This document shows, in pieces, positions 10,982 to 23,828 of a DNA stretch of 64,000 nucleotides (its first letter is position 1; each line of letters starts with the position of its first letter). The translations under genes and the position numbers were made by a program. The DNA is taken from contig OX365948.1 in assembly GCA_947247005.1 (NCBI GenBank), forward strand, positions 40,614,601 through 40,678,600. Direction: 5' to 3'. The stretch is from Spisula solida. Taxonomy: Eukaryota; Mollusca; Bivalvia; Venerida; Mactridae. The notes below the pieces were generated by a model that saw only the letters and a program-made list of their open reading frames with translations, searched no databases and was not told the origin of the DNA.

Positions 10982-13900
10982 ATGAGCCTAAAAGAACGAT
11001 GGGAAAGTTCTTGCAGACAGTTACATATTCCCGCAGATATAGTAGAGGAATACTGAACTATACTTGATACAAGATACTCGGAAAATCACAGGTACAGTGC
11101 GTGTAATAATGTTTTAGAAATATCTCAATAGATACACTTTATACTCTTATTAAATTTTGTATTTGAATAAACATAAATAATAAATATATGTATTTTCGCT
11201 GTTGTTATTAAATTACTAGCGGAAAGAAACCATTTGGTCGTATATACCACCTGGGAAGAAGGAGGATACATTGGTATTCTGTATTTTTGTCAATTTGTTT
11301 TAGCGTTCTATGTACTTGTTGGCGACTGTCAAAAGCAACCTCTCAGCATTATTTAAGTATGTTGAATCTTCATAATTACACTATAGCAAGATAAAACATA
11401 CTTAATTCAATGTACCAATTCATAGTATTCAACCATTTGTATGCAATATTTTTTATAGGAATTTAAAGCGTTGCATGCTATATGGACTGTTGTCTTTCTT
11501 TAGATTTTACCACACGCTCACACACCTAGTGGACATGTTCCGACATTTTGACGAGGTTTCTGCGAGCTTGCAACATCCAGAGTTAGTTACTATGGCAATA
11601 TTCTTCCACGAGTGAGTAACTATTTGTTGGTCAAAATAGTGCTTAGTTAAGTTAATCCTGTATTAAAATTTACTATCCATGCTACTTGATATTATTTGCA
11701 ATAAGTCACTGTTATATCCGTGGATAGTACTCATTTTATGCTTGAGCGTCGAAGATGCCTAGCCAAACATTAAGTAGTATGTCCACACTGTTCTTAGCTA
11801 ATCGCCATTCTCGTTTAATCAGCATATTTTTCACCCAAAATTGCATTAAAACATAAAATGCGTTAGTAAACTAAACTGAACTCCTAGACTTAATATTAAA
11901 AACCTTTAAACATATCCATATATTCATTCCATTATTGTTTGTCTGCTGGAAATTCACGTTTTTGATCTGTATAATGTGTACTTATTTTTTACAAGCATTG
12001 TATTATGCTTTATGCAAAGTAAACTTTCGTATTCGTATTTCCGATCGAGGTACACACGTATATATTTCAGTGTTATTTATGAACCAAAAAGACCGGACAA
12101 CGAGGAAATTAGTGCAGAGTTGTTTCAAACGTTTGCTGACCGTTTCAATGACTGGGTATTATACTTTTTGTAATTTGGAGTACACATGTATTCATTTATC
12201 AGCGCAACATCTCATGGGAAACACGTTCAGATACACTTCGACCACAAATATCGTAAATAATTCCCGTGTTCATTTTGGGTTATGTAAAATAAAAAAAAAA
12301 GGTAAAGAAGTGTTATCGGCAAATATTTACTAATGTATGAACATATGAATAAATGTGCCAAATGAGGCCAAAAATAAATAATGCTTGTTTCCCCTTCCCG
12401 ACCAATATATATATTTGTTTCGACTACACTTACTCACACTCCCAACGCAACACCTATAGTTTTTATTATTTCTCAACTATTTATAATGTTTGGCATATTA
12501 ATACACTTGGAGGCACTTATAACTGTGAACTTACACAAATCTAACTAGATCTTTTCAGTATTTAGTAGATATATTTTTTTGAAATTTGCAACAAATGTAG
12601 CTAAATATCCGTGATAATGTTATAACATATTTTATTGCAATAACATATGACTAAATTGCAAACGCTAGAACGTAGTTTGGCGTTGCGTTCAAATTGCGAA
12701 TTCACAAAATCTGCGCCGGCTTAAAACGCACAGTTTTCCATCAGCCAAAGACACAAAATTTCGTTAAAAAGTATTCACAAACAAAAAAGTTATTAGGAAT
12801 TGAAAACTGCACACTCAGTTCATGATAAGTGTCTCCAAAGTATAGATACATATTTAATTTATGTAATGAACATACAAATAATGAACATCACTGTAAATTG
12901 AAAAATCACAAAAAGACACCATAAAAAAGATTACCAAGATGGGTGCTAATTTTACTCAATAGTTTATAACAATGAAATAGTATATTGTCCCTCCAAGTTT
13001 GTTATGGTGTTTATAATAACATTCTGGCCCTCGTGAATTAGTATCTAGTATGTCCCTCCATGTTTAATATATTCTACATTGTGACTTTGTGTATGGTGAC
13101 ATGTGAAGTTTATTGCCTGTCTGAAGGGATAAAGATGCATTGTATGCGTTTCACATATGCGAAATTTGTCGTGATCGATAGTCATTTCACGTATTGATTG
13201 CATAGATATGTAATAGTTCCCATGTTTGCATTTCTTGTATTCAGACGACGTCAAATAAGTATTACAAACAAACTGTTGTGGATTGGATCCTAGCTACCAA
13301 ACAGCACGAGACGGAGGTTCATCGGACACCTGGTTGCTATGGTGACCAAGATTTGCATTATTTCCTGGACATGGATATGGCAATTCTAGGCGTGTCCGAG
13401 GAAGGTAAGAGTTGTATTTACCGTCAAGTTTAAAAATTGATAACTTTTCAGAGAATAGTTTCTTTCAATACCTGAAGATGACACTATATATTTTTTCATG
13501 ATTTAGTAACGACCCGATGTTACAAGTCCTTAGAAGCTATAATCGTTCGCCAATCCTGAAACCTGTTCATCACTCAATAAATGCATGTATTTGTTGCATG
13601 TACATTATGCAGTAATGATGAAAATAACCATTTTGTTGTATAATACCTACCCCAAAACTATGCGCAGTAGTAACCTCCCCTTGTTACACGGTACTTTACG
13701 TTCACCAATGTTTTAACCGATTTTATGCTCCCCGAAGGGTGAGCATATAGTCACCGCTTTGTCCGTCCTTCCATACGCCACTATCTGACTTGACGATTTG
13801 GGGTTTTGTTTTGTTCTTTCTTTTGTTTGTAAAACCCCATAAGCAACATTTTGCACCCCGTAAGCAACGGAATGAATAGAATCTAAATATAGCCTATTGT

Positions 13901-15536
13901 TCCACACCCCACAACGTCAAGTGGGCGCGTACGGGTCCGTCCGTCACACTTGTGTCCGGGCCATAACTTGAACAGTGTTAGAGATATGAATTTGAAACTT
14001 CATAGATGAATAGATCTCATTGAAGGGAAGTGCAGTGCACAAGAACCATAACCCTTCGTTGCATATTTTTTTAGTTATCCCCTTTTGAAATTGTTCATAC
14101 TTAATTCTTGTCCGGGCCATAACTTGAACTGTATTAGAGATATCATTTTGAAACTTCATAGGTGAACAGATCTCATTTAAGGAAAGTGCAGCGCCCAGAA
14201 ACCACAACTCTATATTGCACATTTTTAAGAAATTACCCTTTGTATTTTGCATACTTAATTCTTGTCCGGGACATAACTCTTACAGTATTGTAGATATTGA
14301 TTTGACACTTCATAGGTGAATATATCTCATCAAGGGGAAGTGCAGTACCCAAAAACCATAACTCTTTCTTGTATTTTTTTAAGTTATGTCCCTTAGTACT
14401 TTTTATACTTAAATGGGAGGTATCAATTTTAAACTTTATAGGTGAATAAATATCATTGAGTGAAAGAGCAGTACCTGAAAAACATAACTTTACCTTACTT
14501 AGTTTTTTAATTATCTCCCTTTTTCATACAAATTAATGCTTGTCTGGCCCTTAACTTGAACACTATTGGTGGCATTTGATTGAAACATCACATAATGATA
14601 GAGACCTTCAACGGGAAGTGCATTGTCAGAGAACCATAACTCTACATTAATTTCTGTTTTACCTGTATCTGTGTATCTTTAATACCTTATTTTCCATATT
14701 GGGACAAGCACTTGCATCGGGGAGCATAATTCGGTTTTACCGATTCCTTGTTTGCACTGTTATGTTAATTTTATTATCATCACGTGGTATATCGTGATGG
14801 CAGGTTCTAATGTACCTGCAAGGGGAAGTGGTCGCCGTGAGGAGGTTGACATATTCTTTTACATAGTACATGTTGATTGAATTATTTGGCCTCTCCATTT
14901 ACTTGCAGATTACAGAACGTATGCCGATGATATACGACACGAATATATTCACATTCCCGAACCTGTATTTAGAGAGCGGCGGGCAAAGGTATTAGGTTTA
15001 TTTTACTAATTTATTTCAGATAAATAATTTAAACAACTTCTACAATTTTTTTAAATTACCAATGACACCTTTTTCGTGAAATTATTTCCCTTTGTATCCT
15101 CAAACATAGGTATTCAAGCCCAAAATTAAATCTAGCTATACTTGAAATAAAGTTATGATATTTTATTGACAAAATACATTATCTAGCCGGGTAGCCAGAC
15201 TAGCCTCCTGCACACTGTGTTTGATTAATATACATATTGTATGTTTTTTATTAACTAAAAGCATTTTAGGTGCTAAAAAGAATAGCAATTTTTACCAACT
15301 TAAAATCAATATACGTACCACTTTTGTAAACTCAATCGTTTATCCGCATTCAGAATACTGTGTTTACTTAAATTGTCAGTCCCAGAATGGATTATGTTCT
15401 CTCTTTGCAGGTTCTGCGGAATTTTCTACAGGTGCCTAATATTTACGCGACTGAGATATTTCGTTCCAAGCTCGAGCGAAAAGCAAGAGAAAATATTGAA
15501 TTAGAAATCCAGCGTTTGGAAGAGAATCCACAATAG
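10982..15536 (+). CDS. HD-superfamily metal-dependent phosphohydrolase (COG4339 type), 6 exons, in-frame TGA in exon 1
   Basis: Exons 10982-11091, 11504-11611, 12071-12155, 13245-13404, 14909-14988, 15411-15536; 669 nt, 222 codons plus TAG, phases consistent. An in-frame TAA 15 nt before the ATG supports the start. Family pattern: ERWESSCRQL, RYSENHRFYHTLTHL (first His), FFHDVIYEPKRPDNEEISAEL (the HD pair and the NEE..SAE motif), TVVDWILATKQHE, DLHYFLDMDMAILG (distal Asp), YADDIRHEY, then FLQVPNIYATEIFRSKLE and a coiled tail. Metal ligands H..HD..D are all present, so a metal-dependent phosphohydrolase is likely; the substrate of this family is unknown to me. Oddity: codon 25 (11054-11056) is TGA after VEEY, where the family has Trp (TGG). 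Everything downstream is intact, so this is either a recent nonsense allele or a sequence error. It shares a promoter region with SNRPA1. Confidence 0.88.
13722..14747 (+). mobile_element. 1-kb dispersed element (atgctccccga ends), copy 1
   Basis: Begins ttttatgctccccgaag and ends ggggagcataattcgg then ttttaccgattcc, so both ends carry inverted atgctcccc. Near the start is agcatatagtcaccgctttg with tccgtcc. The body is 4-5 diverged tandem copies of a ~155-bp block containing gtccgggccataacttgaac, gaaacttcatagatgaa and gggaagtgcagtg. It lies in intron 4 of the HD gene. A matching copy in reverse orientation is at 16142-17047. No protein-coding potential. Confidence 0.8.
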
Positions 15537-15573
15537 CCACACGAACATACGTGCATCCAGACGCAATTCTAAA

Positions 15574-15579
15574 AATAAA
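15574..15579 (+). terminator. Polyadenylation signal AATAAA of the HD gene
   Basis: First AATAAA downstream of the HD gene stop codon, 38 nt after it. A position so close suggests a short 3' UTR. Inferred from sequence only. Confidence 0.5.
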
Positions 15580-15585
15580 ATTGAT

Positions 15586-15662
15586 TTTTTTTAAATTCAC
15601 TACTGTAGAGCCTGTATTAAAATATTTTAATGCAGGCTCTGCAGTAGTGAACTTTTTTTTAA
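15586..15662. repeat. Hairpin downstream of the HD gene
   Basis: Arms ttcactactgtagagcctgt and its near-reverse complement gcaggctctgcagtagtgaa meet at aaaatattttaa. The following aaattatgcaagttcctgtg recurs at 63053-63072 (aattatgcaatttcctgtgg), so this is a dispersed element end. It could affect 3' end formation, but that is speculative. Confidence 0.65.
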
Positions 15663-16141
15663 ATTATGCAAGTTCCTGTGGTTTAGGCCAATAAAAAGAT
15701 ACTGCGGTTCTGGTAACCCTATATATCTTAATTTAATTTTGCCCGTATCCTAAACATTGTATTGGGAGTAATTTGTTTGCACGAAATCACCATGGATCGT
15801 AGATTTCCAGTGCATAAAATCAATAAAATAAGTCATATCGATATGAAATTCATATGAATTGCCTTGATATTTTACACTGCCCTTTTGCATTACTGTATTT
15901 ATTTTATATATCATGTTGTACACTTTGTTATTATATAATACATGTATATCTTTGATTTAGTTTATGACATTTTTTTATCATGAAGTTAAATAAATAACTT
16001 GACACAAGGAATGGAAAATGGTATGGCAGTTTGGTGGGCAATAGAGCAGGTTGGCCTTTTTGTTAACTTGCATTCAAAGTCCCTGAGCATGTCCACGTAT
16101 CTTAAGCACAGGAATTTGGCGTCTGCCAAAGAAGAGACAAC

Positions 16142-17047
16142 AAGGAATCGGTAAAACCGAATTATGCTCCCCGAAGCAAGTGCTTGTCCCAACATGAGAA
16201 ATAACATATTACAGATACAGGTAATAATGTAGAGTTATGGTTCTTTGAAACTGCACTTCTTCTTGAAAGTCACTGTCATTATGTGAAGTTTCAAATGCCA
16301 TCAATACCGTTCAAGTAAGGGACAGGCCAAGCATTAATTTGTGTGAAAAAGGGAGATAATTAAAAAAACTAAGTATGGTCAAGTTATCTTTTTGTGTCAC
16401 TCATTTCTTCGCAATGAGATATAGTAACCTATACAGTTTCAAATCGAAACCTCCGAAAATGTAGGAGTTATGGCCTGGACAAGAAGTAAGTATAAAAAGT
16501 ACAAAGGTCCATAACTCCAAAAATATGTAATGAAGCGTTATGTTTCTTGTTCACTGCACTTCCCCTCAAAGAGATCTATTCACCTATGAAGTTTCAAATT
16601 GACATAATTTATCTAATGCTGAATGAGTTATGTCCCGGACAAGAATTAAGTATGAAAAATTAAAAAGGGGAACGACTAAATAAATTTGCAATGAATAGTT
16701 ATGGTTCTTGTACACTGTATTTCCCCTCAATGAGGTCTATTCACCTATGAAGTTTCAAATTGATATACATATATATAATACTGTATGAGTTATGGACCGT
16801 ACAAGAATTAAGTATGAACAATTTCAAAGGGGAATAACTAAAGAAACATGCAATAAAGCGGTATGGTTCTCGTGCAATGCACTTCCTCTCATTGAGGTCT
16901 ATTCACCTCATCTATGATGTTTCAAATTGATATCTCTAATACTGTTCAAGTTATGGCCCGGGCAAAAGTGTGACGGACGGACAGACGGATGAAAGGAAGG
17001 ACGGACAAAGCGGCGACTATATGCTCATCCTTCGGAGAGCATAAAAA
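16142..17047 (-). mobile_element. 1-kb dispersed element (atgctccccga ends), copy 2, inverted
   Basis: Starts ggaatcggtaaaaccgaatt then atgctccccgaagcaagtgc, and ends ggcgactatatgctcatcct then tcggagagcataaaa. It is the reverse-complement relative of 13722-14747, with the same ~155-bp internal blocks (gtttcaaattgatat, gttatggcc). The pair forms a long imperfect inverted repeat around exons 5 and 6 of the HD gene. Confidence 0.8.
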
Positions 17048-20034
17048 GCAAACTCTATCACTCAGTATCAATGAAAGGAGTCTAACGCCTGTCTGACTGT
17101 CAATAATTGTAGGGTTAAAATCTAGTACATGTACACTAATAAATATTTCTTCCTTAAATCTGACAATAAAATATCATACACATTATTCTAATACGATCTG
17201 CGGTTTAATACATATACGCGCAGAGGAAAGCAAGCTGTATATTATTACCGCAACAAAATACACCTGCCAAATTGGCTGGTACTATTTACGCCCCACAAAC
17301 AGCAAATTGGTCATATTTGTTTGTGCCTCTAAAAAGACAAAATAACTCAATAAAGTACAAAATAAGCATTTATTGAATATACTGTTACAGTTGTTTCTGC
17401 AAATAAACAAATCAAACTCCAAAAATATGATTCGTTCATTCTCAAAACATCGAACATCAGCATGTGCGATTTAAAAGAAGTTCAGTGAAATAAATATCAC
17501 GCGACAATAGATAGTCATTCGCGTCAAATGTGCTAGAAATAGCGAATTTTACGTACGTTCAACATTTTACTGTTCTATCTCACTAAAAGAACAACTTTTT
17601 GGGCAACTGTTTTTTCATACAAGCTTTAAATACATAACGCCACATGCCCGATAACATTTCACTGATTCTGAGCCTAGAAAGACAAAACATGGGGCTATGC
17701 AAAAGTTTTTTAATGGACGCATGTGCAGACTTTTCCGAGCATACTATTTTTGAGCGTGTGTGTAGTTGGTGTATAACCCGAGTTTGTCGTGTTTCGGTGG
17801 CTTAAACCTCCGCAAACTCTCCTGATCTTAGTAATATCGACATTCTGTTGTCTGTAAATGGGATGCGTTTATTCATTTTATGCTAAGTTAAATATTATTC
17901 ATGCATCGTCCAAAAATCCGCGCCATTTTCATGATTTGGACGGTCCAAAAACGCCGTATTTTTGTGTTAAAATGCAAATGTCGAAAAAACGGGAAGATCT
18001 AAGTTTTTTTAAATTTTCTATGATATTTAATAAAGCATTTGCTAAGTATATGTCAAATAAAATGATGGGGGTCATTAGTCAGTTTTTTCGTTAAATTAAA
18101 ATAAAACTTTTTGGGTTGAGCGAAAAAATGCGCGACGTTATGCACTTTTAGTTACGCAATTTCTTTCAGAAATGCATTCTTATTTAACAAGACAAGGAGT
18201 AAGTAAGATGGGAATTGATAGGTGTATTTCAAAATGTATTATAATGTTGCCATGACAACCAAAACTCGCCGATCAATGGTTGAGGTATTGGATCTTGTAA
18301 TATGTGGGAATTACTGAATGCATGCACATTTTATGGTTCGTCAAACCTAGTATATGGTAAGGGGAAGTGATGAGAATATGCATGTCTCCATATGTTTTCA
18401 TTATGACAAAAATGGTGGTTGCCATCGAAACACATATTGTCAAATCATCACACTGCAACCGTTTTTTCTAAATCTCCCCTCTATAACTCTATATAGATCT
18501 GAGCGTCTTATCAGTCGCTCTTCATGGGACCCAAAGTTGGACATGTGAGGGTCACATCATAGAGTGAAAATTATTCAATCTACGCTTATGAAAAGTGGTA
18601 TATGGAAAATTACAATGTTGAAAGTATGAACTCCATTATGTTTGTTCAATAGGATAAATTGCGTAGTAACTATGACAACACAAATGTTGAAATACACTAC
18701 TTTCTAACACCCCTTACATGTGATTGTGATTTCATCAACTAAACTAACCGGATTTTCTTATAATTTAAGTACAATGTTGACATACCGCTTTGTATGTGAC
18801 GTGAGATTTGCCCAAGAAATCAAATAAAATAAAATCTACCAACACAAAGTTACAACCAACCGTAGGTATTTTTTAATTTCCGAATGAGATAACGAGTGCG
18901 TGCTACCCACGCAACTAAATATTTATCGACAATACCTCACAGATTGTGTTCGAAACCGGCTCAACTACCTGGATAGAACTTGAGTCTGTTTTGGGCAAAA
19001 GGGTGACCTATTCGAAAAATAGTGGCATATAATCATAGTAATCATTCCCGACTCGAGCGTCGGGTGTCTCGTAAAATCGGTTGAATGATAAAATCATATT
19101 TACGGCACTTGTGTTCTTAGCTAAAAGTTCGGTCATATACCACGTGGTATGTCCACACTGAGGTACATATGTCACACATGATGATGTCAACTGGAAATAC
19201 CGAAGCATCTTTAGAAACACCCATTTTAACAATTAGTGAGACAACCCAAAATAAAAAGGCACTAGAAATGAAAATACTTTATTACTCGACAATTCCATGC
19301 ACATGTTCTATTCTGACGATGCGGTACATCTTCGTGACTTTTTCTCTTTAACCATAAAACCATAACATGTGATTCAGTGTTATAATATGGAATATTCGAG
19401 TTTGCTTTTCAGATGTAATCAAAAAGGTTCAAATTTGTATTTCCCATAATACAGTAAAATTGCAAAGTTATGTATATATATGGAGGACTGTATTCTTATC
19501 ACTAAGTTTCAACTTCATGCACTCACGATTTCAACATCACGACCGTTAGGATTTCAACTTCATGAACTCGCGATACCATCTTTGTGCATTCACGATTGAA
19601 CTTTTTTATACATCTACTAGCTTCATGAAGTCAAAATCAGGAATCTATGAAGAAATTCATTGAAGTTGAATTCTGGATTTCGCATTCACGAATTTACTAC
19701 GGCGTGTATATAAATTGCAAAAAAATCACTATTTCAACATTATGAAGTTAAAATCGTGAATTCTTGAAGTTGATCGCGTGAATGTTTAATGAGCTATATA
19801 TATATATATAACGTCCTTTCAGAAAAAACATGTACACTTGTACTCTGTCTCCTGAAATACATGTTGCTCTATCACTATCTAGTTCATTCATTATGTTTTT
19901 TTAAATGTGACTTTGTGAGTAACTATGTAATTTGCACATTGTCCCCTGAAAAAGGTGTCACAGTATCACATCTAGTTATATTATGTTTCACAACCAGGAA
20001 AGAATAAGAAATTTTACAGCTTCATTAAGCATAA
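17048..20034. other. Intergenic region without recognisable genes
   Basis: No splice-supported coding pattern was seen on either strand. It contains X-box-like palindromes gttgccatgacaac (18246-18259) and gttgccatcgaaac (18418-18431), and a foldback-like block at 19490-19795. The short open frames here have no family resemblance. Confidence 0.5.
19490..19795. repeat. Foldback-like block built on ttcaacttcatgaactcgcgat
   Basis: The words tttcaacttcatgcactcac and gatttcaacttcatgaactc on the left recur as reverse complements on the right: tgaagttaaaatcgtgaatt, then cttgaagttgatcgcgtgaa. The whole block can fold on itself and is non-coding. Confidence 0.5.
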
Positions 20035-20076
20035 TAAAAAAGAAAATGTTGGCGTAGCCCCCCCCTCAAATCAAAT

Positions 20077-21759
20077 GGTATAACACATACAGACCCAGTC
20101 ATTAAGGCTAATATCCTAAACAAACAATTCGAATCTGTGTTTTCCCCACCCCAGCCCTTCAGTCTAAAGCAGCTGTGTTCCAGAATTATCTCTCCCCCTG
20201 TCCCAGCAATGGACAAAATACAGGTCACCACAGAAGGTGTGAAAAAACTACTTCTTGGACTATCCCCTCATAAAGCCTCAGGTCCTGATGAGATATCTCC
20301 TCGTATTCTGAAAGAGCTCCATCATGAAATCGCCCCGGTGCTTGCCCACATATTCAGCTGATCTCTTGAAAGCGGCCTTGTACCAAGCGATTGAAAAAAA
20401 GCCACAGTAGCCCCAGTTTTCAAAAAACCTAGTAATTACCGCCCAATTTCCCTTACCTGCATAGCCTCTAAACTCCTTGAACATATTGTTGTCTCCAACC
20501 TCATGACCTACTTTGACGAACATAAACTCCTCAGTGAGTTTCAGCATGGTTTCAGATCAGGTCACAGCTGTGAGACCCAACTAATTAACTTTACTAAGGA
20601 CTTGTTCAATAACACCGAACAGGGCAAACAGACAGATGTTGCCGTCATGGACTTCTCCAAGGCATTCGATAAAGTCGATCACAGTAAACTAATACACAAA
20701 CTGGAATGCCTTGGAGTTAATCCCCAAATCACCGGCTGGGACAAATCCTTTCTGTCAAATAGATCCCAGAAAGTTGCCGTCGACGGTCAACTTTCCAGCA
20801 AGCTCCCGGTACTATCCGGAGTACCGCAGGGATTCGTCCTGGGACCTTGCCTATTCTTGGCCTACATTAATGACCTGCCCGACTCTGTCAAGTCCAATGC
20901 AAGAATGTTTGCAGACGACACTATTATATATCTCACAATAAACTCCATGTCAGACAGCCTATCCCTTCAGCAAGACCTTGCCAGCCTTGAAGCCTGGGAA
21001 AAAACCTGGTCCATGGAGTTTAACCCGGACAAATGTGAGATACTACGCATCTCCAGAAAGAAACATCCGACGACTTTCCCTTACAAACTCCACAACACTG
21101 AACTAAAAACTTGTGACGAAGCAAAATATTTAGGTGTAACAATATCAAAAGATTTAAATTGGTCTAAACACATTAATAATGTAACATCTAAAGCAACCTC
21201 CTCTCTCCGCTTCATACAACGTAACGTAAAAATTGCCAACCAAAAAGTAAAAATTGCTGCTTACAACACATACGTCCGACCACAACTTGAATACTGTTCT
21301 AGTATCTGGCATCCCTGGCAACAAAATCTTTCTAACAAAATCGAAAAAGTCCAAAGGTCCGCAGCCAGGTATGTAATGAATGACTACCACTACACCAGCA
21401 GTGTAACACAGATGTTAAATTCTCTTGAATGGAAAACCCTCCAACATCGACGATCCATCAACTCTCTCCTAATGTTTTATAAAATAAGGGCCCAAACAGT
21501 TGCAGTCGATTCATCTCATCTTATTCCAACCAGAAATCTCAATTACCTAATCCCTCAATCCCACACCCAATACTTCTCTAACTCCTTCTTCCCTAGGACT
21601 ATCCGACTTTGGAACTCCCTCCCAACCTTGGTCAAATCCAGCCCCAGCCTAGATGTCTTTAGAGACCGGCTGGCGGCTGTAGAACTGTCTATTTTAACTG
21701 TAACATACTGTCTTTTATCTTTTACACTTTTAACACTTGTAACATACATATTTCTTTAA
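20077..21759 (+). pseudogene. Broken LINE reverse transcriptase ORF
   Basis: A single reading frame reads TDPVIKANILNKQFESVFS, then SPHKASGPDEISPRILKEL, then is broken by TGA at 20359-20361 and TGA at ~20389 (after VPSD, where the family has DWK). It continues NYRPISLTCIASKLLEH, GFRSGHSCETQL, DFSKAFDKVDH, GVPQGFVLGPCLF, and MFADDTIIY with the catalytic aspartates. Next come KYLGVTISKDLNWSKHI and the LEYCSSIWHPW / RTIRLWNSLP C-terminal motifs. It ends at 21759. Canonical GVPQGS is GVPQGF here. The two stops and lack of an endonuclease make it non-autonomous and inactive. The intact part (from 20503) encodes 418 aa. Confidence 0.9.
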
Positions 21760-21826
21760 TAACTGTTTTTCTCTGACAGCGCCACCCTGTAATAGTCGGC
21801 AATCGACGGTTGGGTGTATGATGTAG

Positions 21827-23828
21827 GGCTGTTGGAGCATTGAGACCATGGATTATTGAGACCAGAAAATTTCTGGAGTATTGAGACCAGATTTCTGGAG
21901 CATTGAGACCAGACTATGGAGTATTGAGACCGCATAATTAATATAGTTATTTGACTATTGAGGCCAATATACTGATATATTTATGTTGATTTAAGACATA
22001 TTAATGGTTAAAACTTATCAACAGTTTAATAAAATATTACGACAAACCATTTTAACTCTGTTTTTTTTTCTTCTTAATATGTAACAATTATACAACAGTT
22101 TATCAATTTGACTTATTTGTATATATGTAAATGAGATAGAAATAAAGAATAAATAATATAATCCAGTTTCTATCGCCCAATCAGAATGCAGAATGTTATA
22201 TTCTAAGTTAGTTAGAACATATTAAGTAAATTTTAATGACTAAAAAGGCCTCGCTTCGCTTCGCTCGCCCCGCCCTTTTTAATCATTAAAATGTACTTAA
22301 TATGTTCTAACTAACTTAGAATATAACATTCTGAATTCTGATTGGCCGATAGAAATTAGCGCCAACGCAAGATGTCAAGTCTGTTAAGAGAAAATTTTAA
22401 TGATTAAATTTTAATTTAACCGCGAAAATGCGGCGTTTTCATTGGCTCATAATGTAGGTTATATTCTAAATTCCCTAGAACTATCGACAGTATAAAGATA
22501 GTATTGCTAGTGTATAATCAATTTGATTTGTGAGTTGTAACACAAAGTTTTTTTTAACAAATAATAATTCAACCAAATTAATCAAATTTATGAAGTGTAA
22601 AATCATCGAAGAACATTTTGAGCAAGTTAGTTTTAGCGCTGAATGTTGATTATAATCACCTCTCTATAGCAACAGCTTGTATTAGTACAGTACAACATCT
22701 TTAGATATTACTATAATTTCCTCTTTTGAACACATCCTCTAAATAACGACCAATATTTGCAGCTCAAAAAGGGTGATGCTCAAAAAAGGTTCTATTGTGT
22801 ATTAAATCAAATTAATTATTTAACAATCTGTTAACAAATCAAATGTATAATTTTCTGCAGACAATTAATTAAAAAATCAAAGTATGCTGTATAACAATCA
22901 TTTTGTATAATGGGTTGTTAAAGGATTATCGATAATCCCATTAAGTTGTATAATTGATAGGTAAACGCCGATCACTGGTATTATTATAGGTGTTGATAGG
23001 AATGTGATAATTTAAATAATCAAGTAGGACTGTGAAATATCTTGTTTACCATGGTTAGTGTAAACATTAGGTTGTATTTAAACCAATATTATTATTTATA
23101 TTGACATAATTCAAAGTATATATACACATTTAGATAGTTTCACCTTAATTTGATACAAATTACAAATAATTTAAAATCTGTCTGTTAATGAGAATTAGGG
23201 CTGGGTAATACTGATTACCAGAAATATATTTATTAGTGGCTGCATGGTCTCAGACTCTGTTATATTACAATCTCTTACACAGTACTTGATATCACTTGCA
23301 GATTTATTCATAACAAATGCAATAAATAGAAAATGTGTGTGTCTTGTCTCAATAGTCCAGCAATCACACGACTATATGATAGGCACACGACTATAAAGTT
23401 TATAAACAACATTGTGCATACTGGTATATGGTATTATAACAATTTGGTTATCATAAAAATGTACTTTGTAAATGGAATTAACAGTAAACCACTTTAAATA
23501 ATTTAATATCAAGCATTGCTCTTTATAGCAAATTCACATAATATAGATATCGCAATTGATTAGTTTCTGAATACTGAATGCTGTCAACTAGTTCAACAAA
23601 CGAATGAACAAAAACCTATAATATGCACTTTAAACTCTAGAATATCACATATTTAATACCACTTAACGTTTTATTAATGACAAATGCAACAAATTGGAAA
23701 AATATTTGTCTGGTCTCAATACTCCAGAAATCTGGTCTCAATACTCCAGGTGTCTGGTCTCAATACTCCAGAAATCTGGTCTCAATGATCTTGTCTCAAT
23801 GATCCATGGTCTCAATCATCCGGTATTC
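21827..23828. mobile_element. Foldback/MULE-like DNA element with 9-bp target duplication
   Basis: About 2,002 bp flanked on both sides by atgatgtag (21818-21826 and 23829-23837). Both ends carry attgagaccatggat in inverted orientation. They extend into subterminal ~22-bp repeats of attgagaccagatttctgga: about four on the left (to 21930) and about six on the right (from 23700), each containing the palindrome ccagatttctgg or a close relative. The interior is AT-rich, has no transposase and includes a 190-bp palindrome. A 9-bp duplication with long repetitive inverted ends resembles foldback Mutator-like elements; superfamily assignment is inference. Confidence 0.75.
22165..22357. repeat. Long palindrome with GC-rich apex
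   Basis: Left arm starts agtttctatcgcccaatcag and right arm ends ctgattggccgatagaaatt. Arms of ~85 bp match with few differences (shared core aatgttatattctaagttag). The loop is a GC-rich cgcttcgcttcgctcgcccc run. It sits inside the foldback element. Confidence 0.8.

Noticed and set aside
20711..20941. Second open frame inside the LINE
   Set aside because: Shadow of the reverse transcriptase frame.
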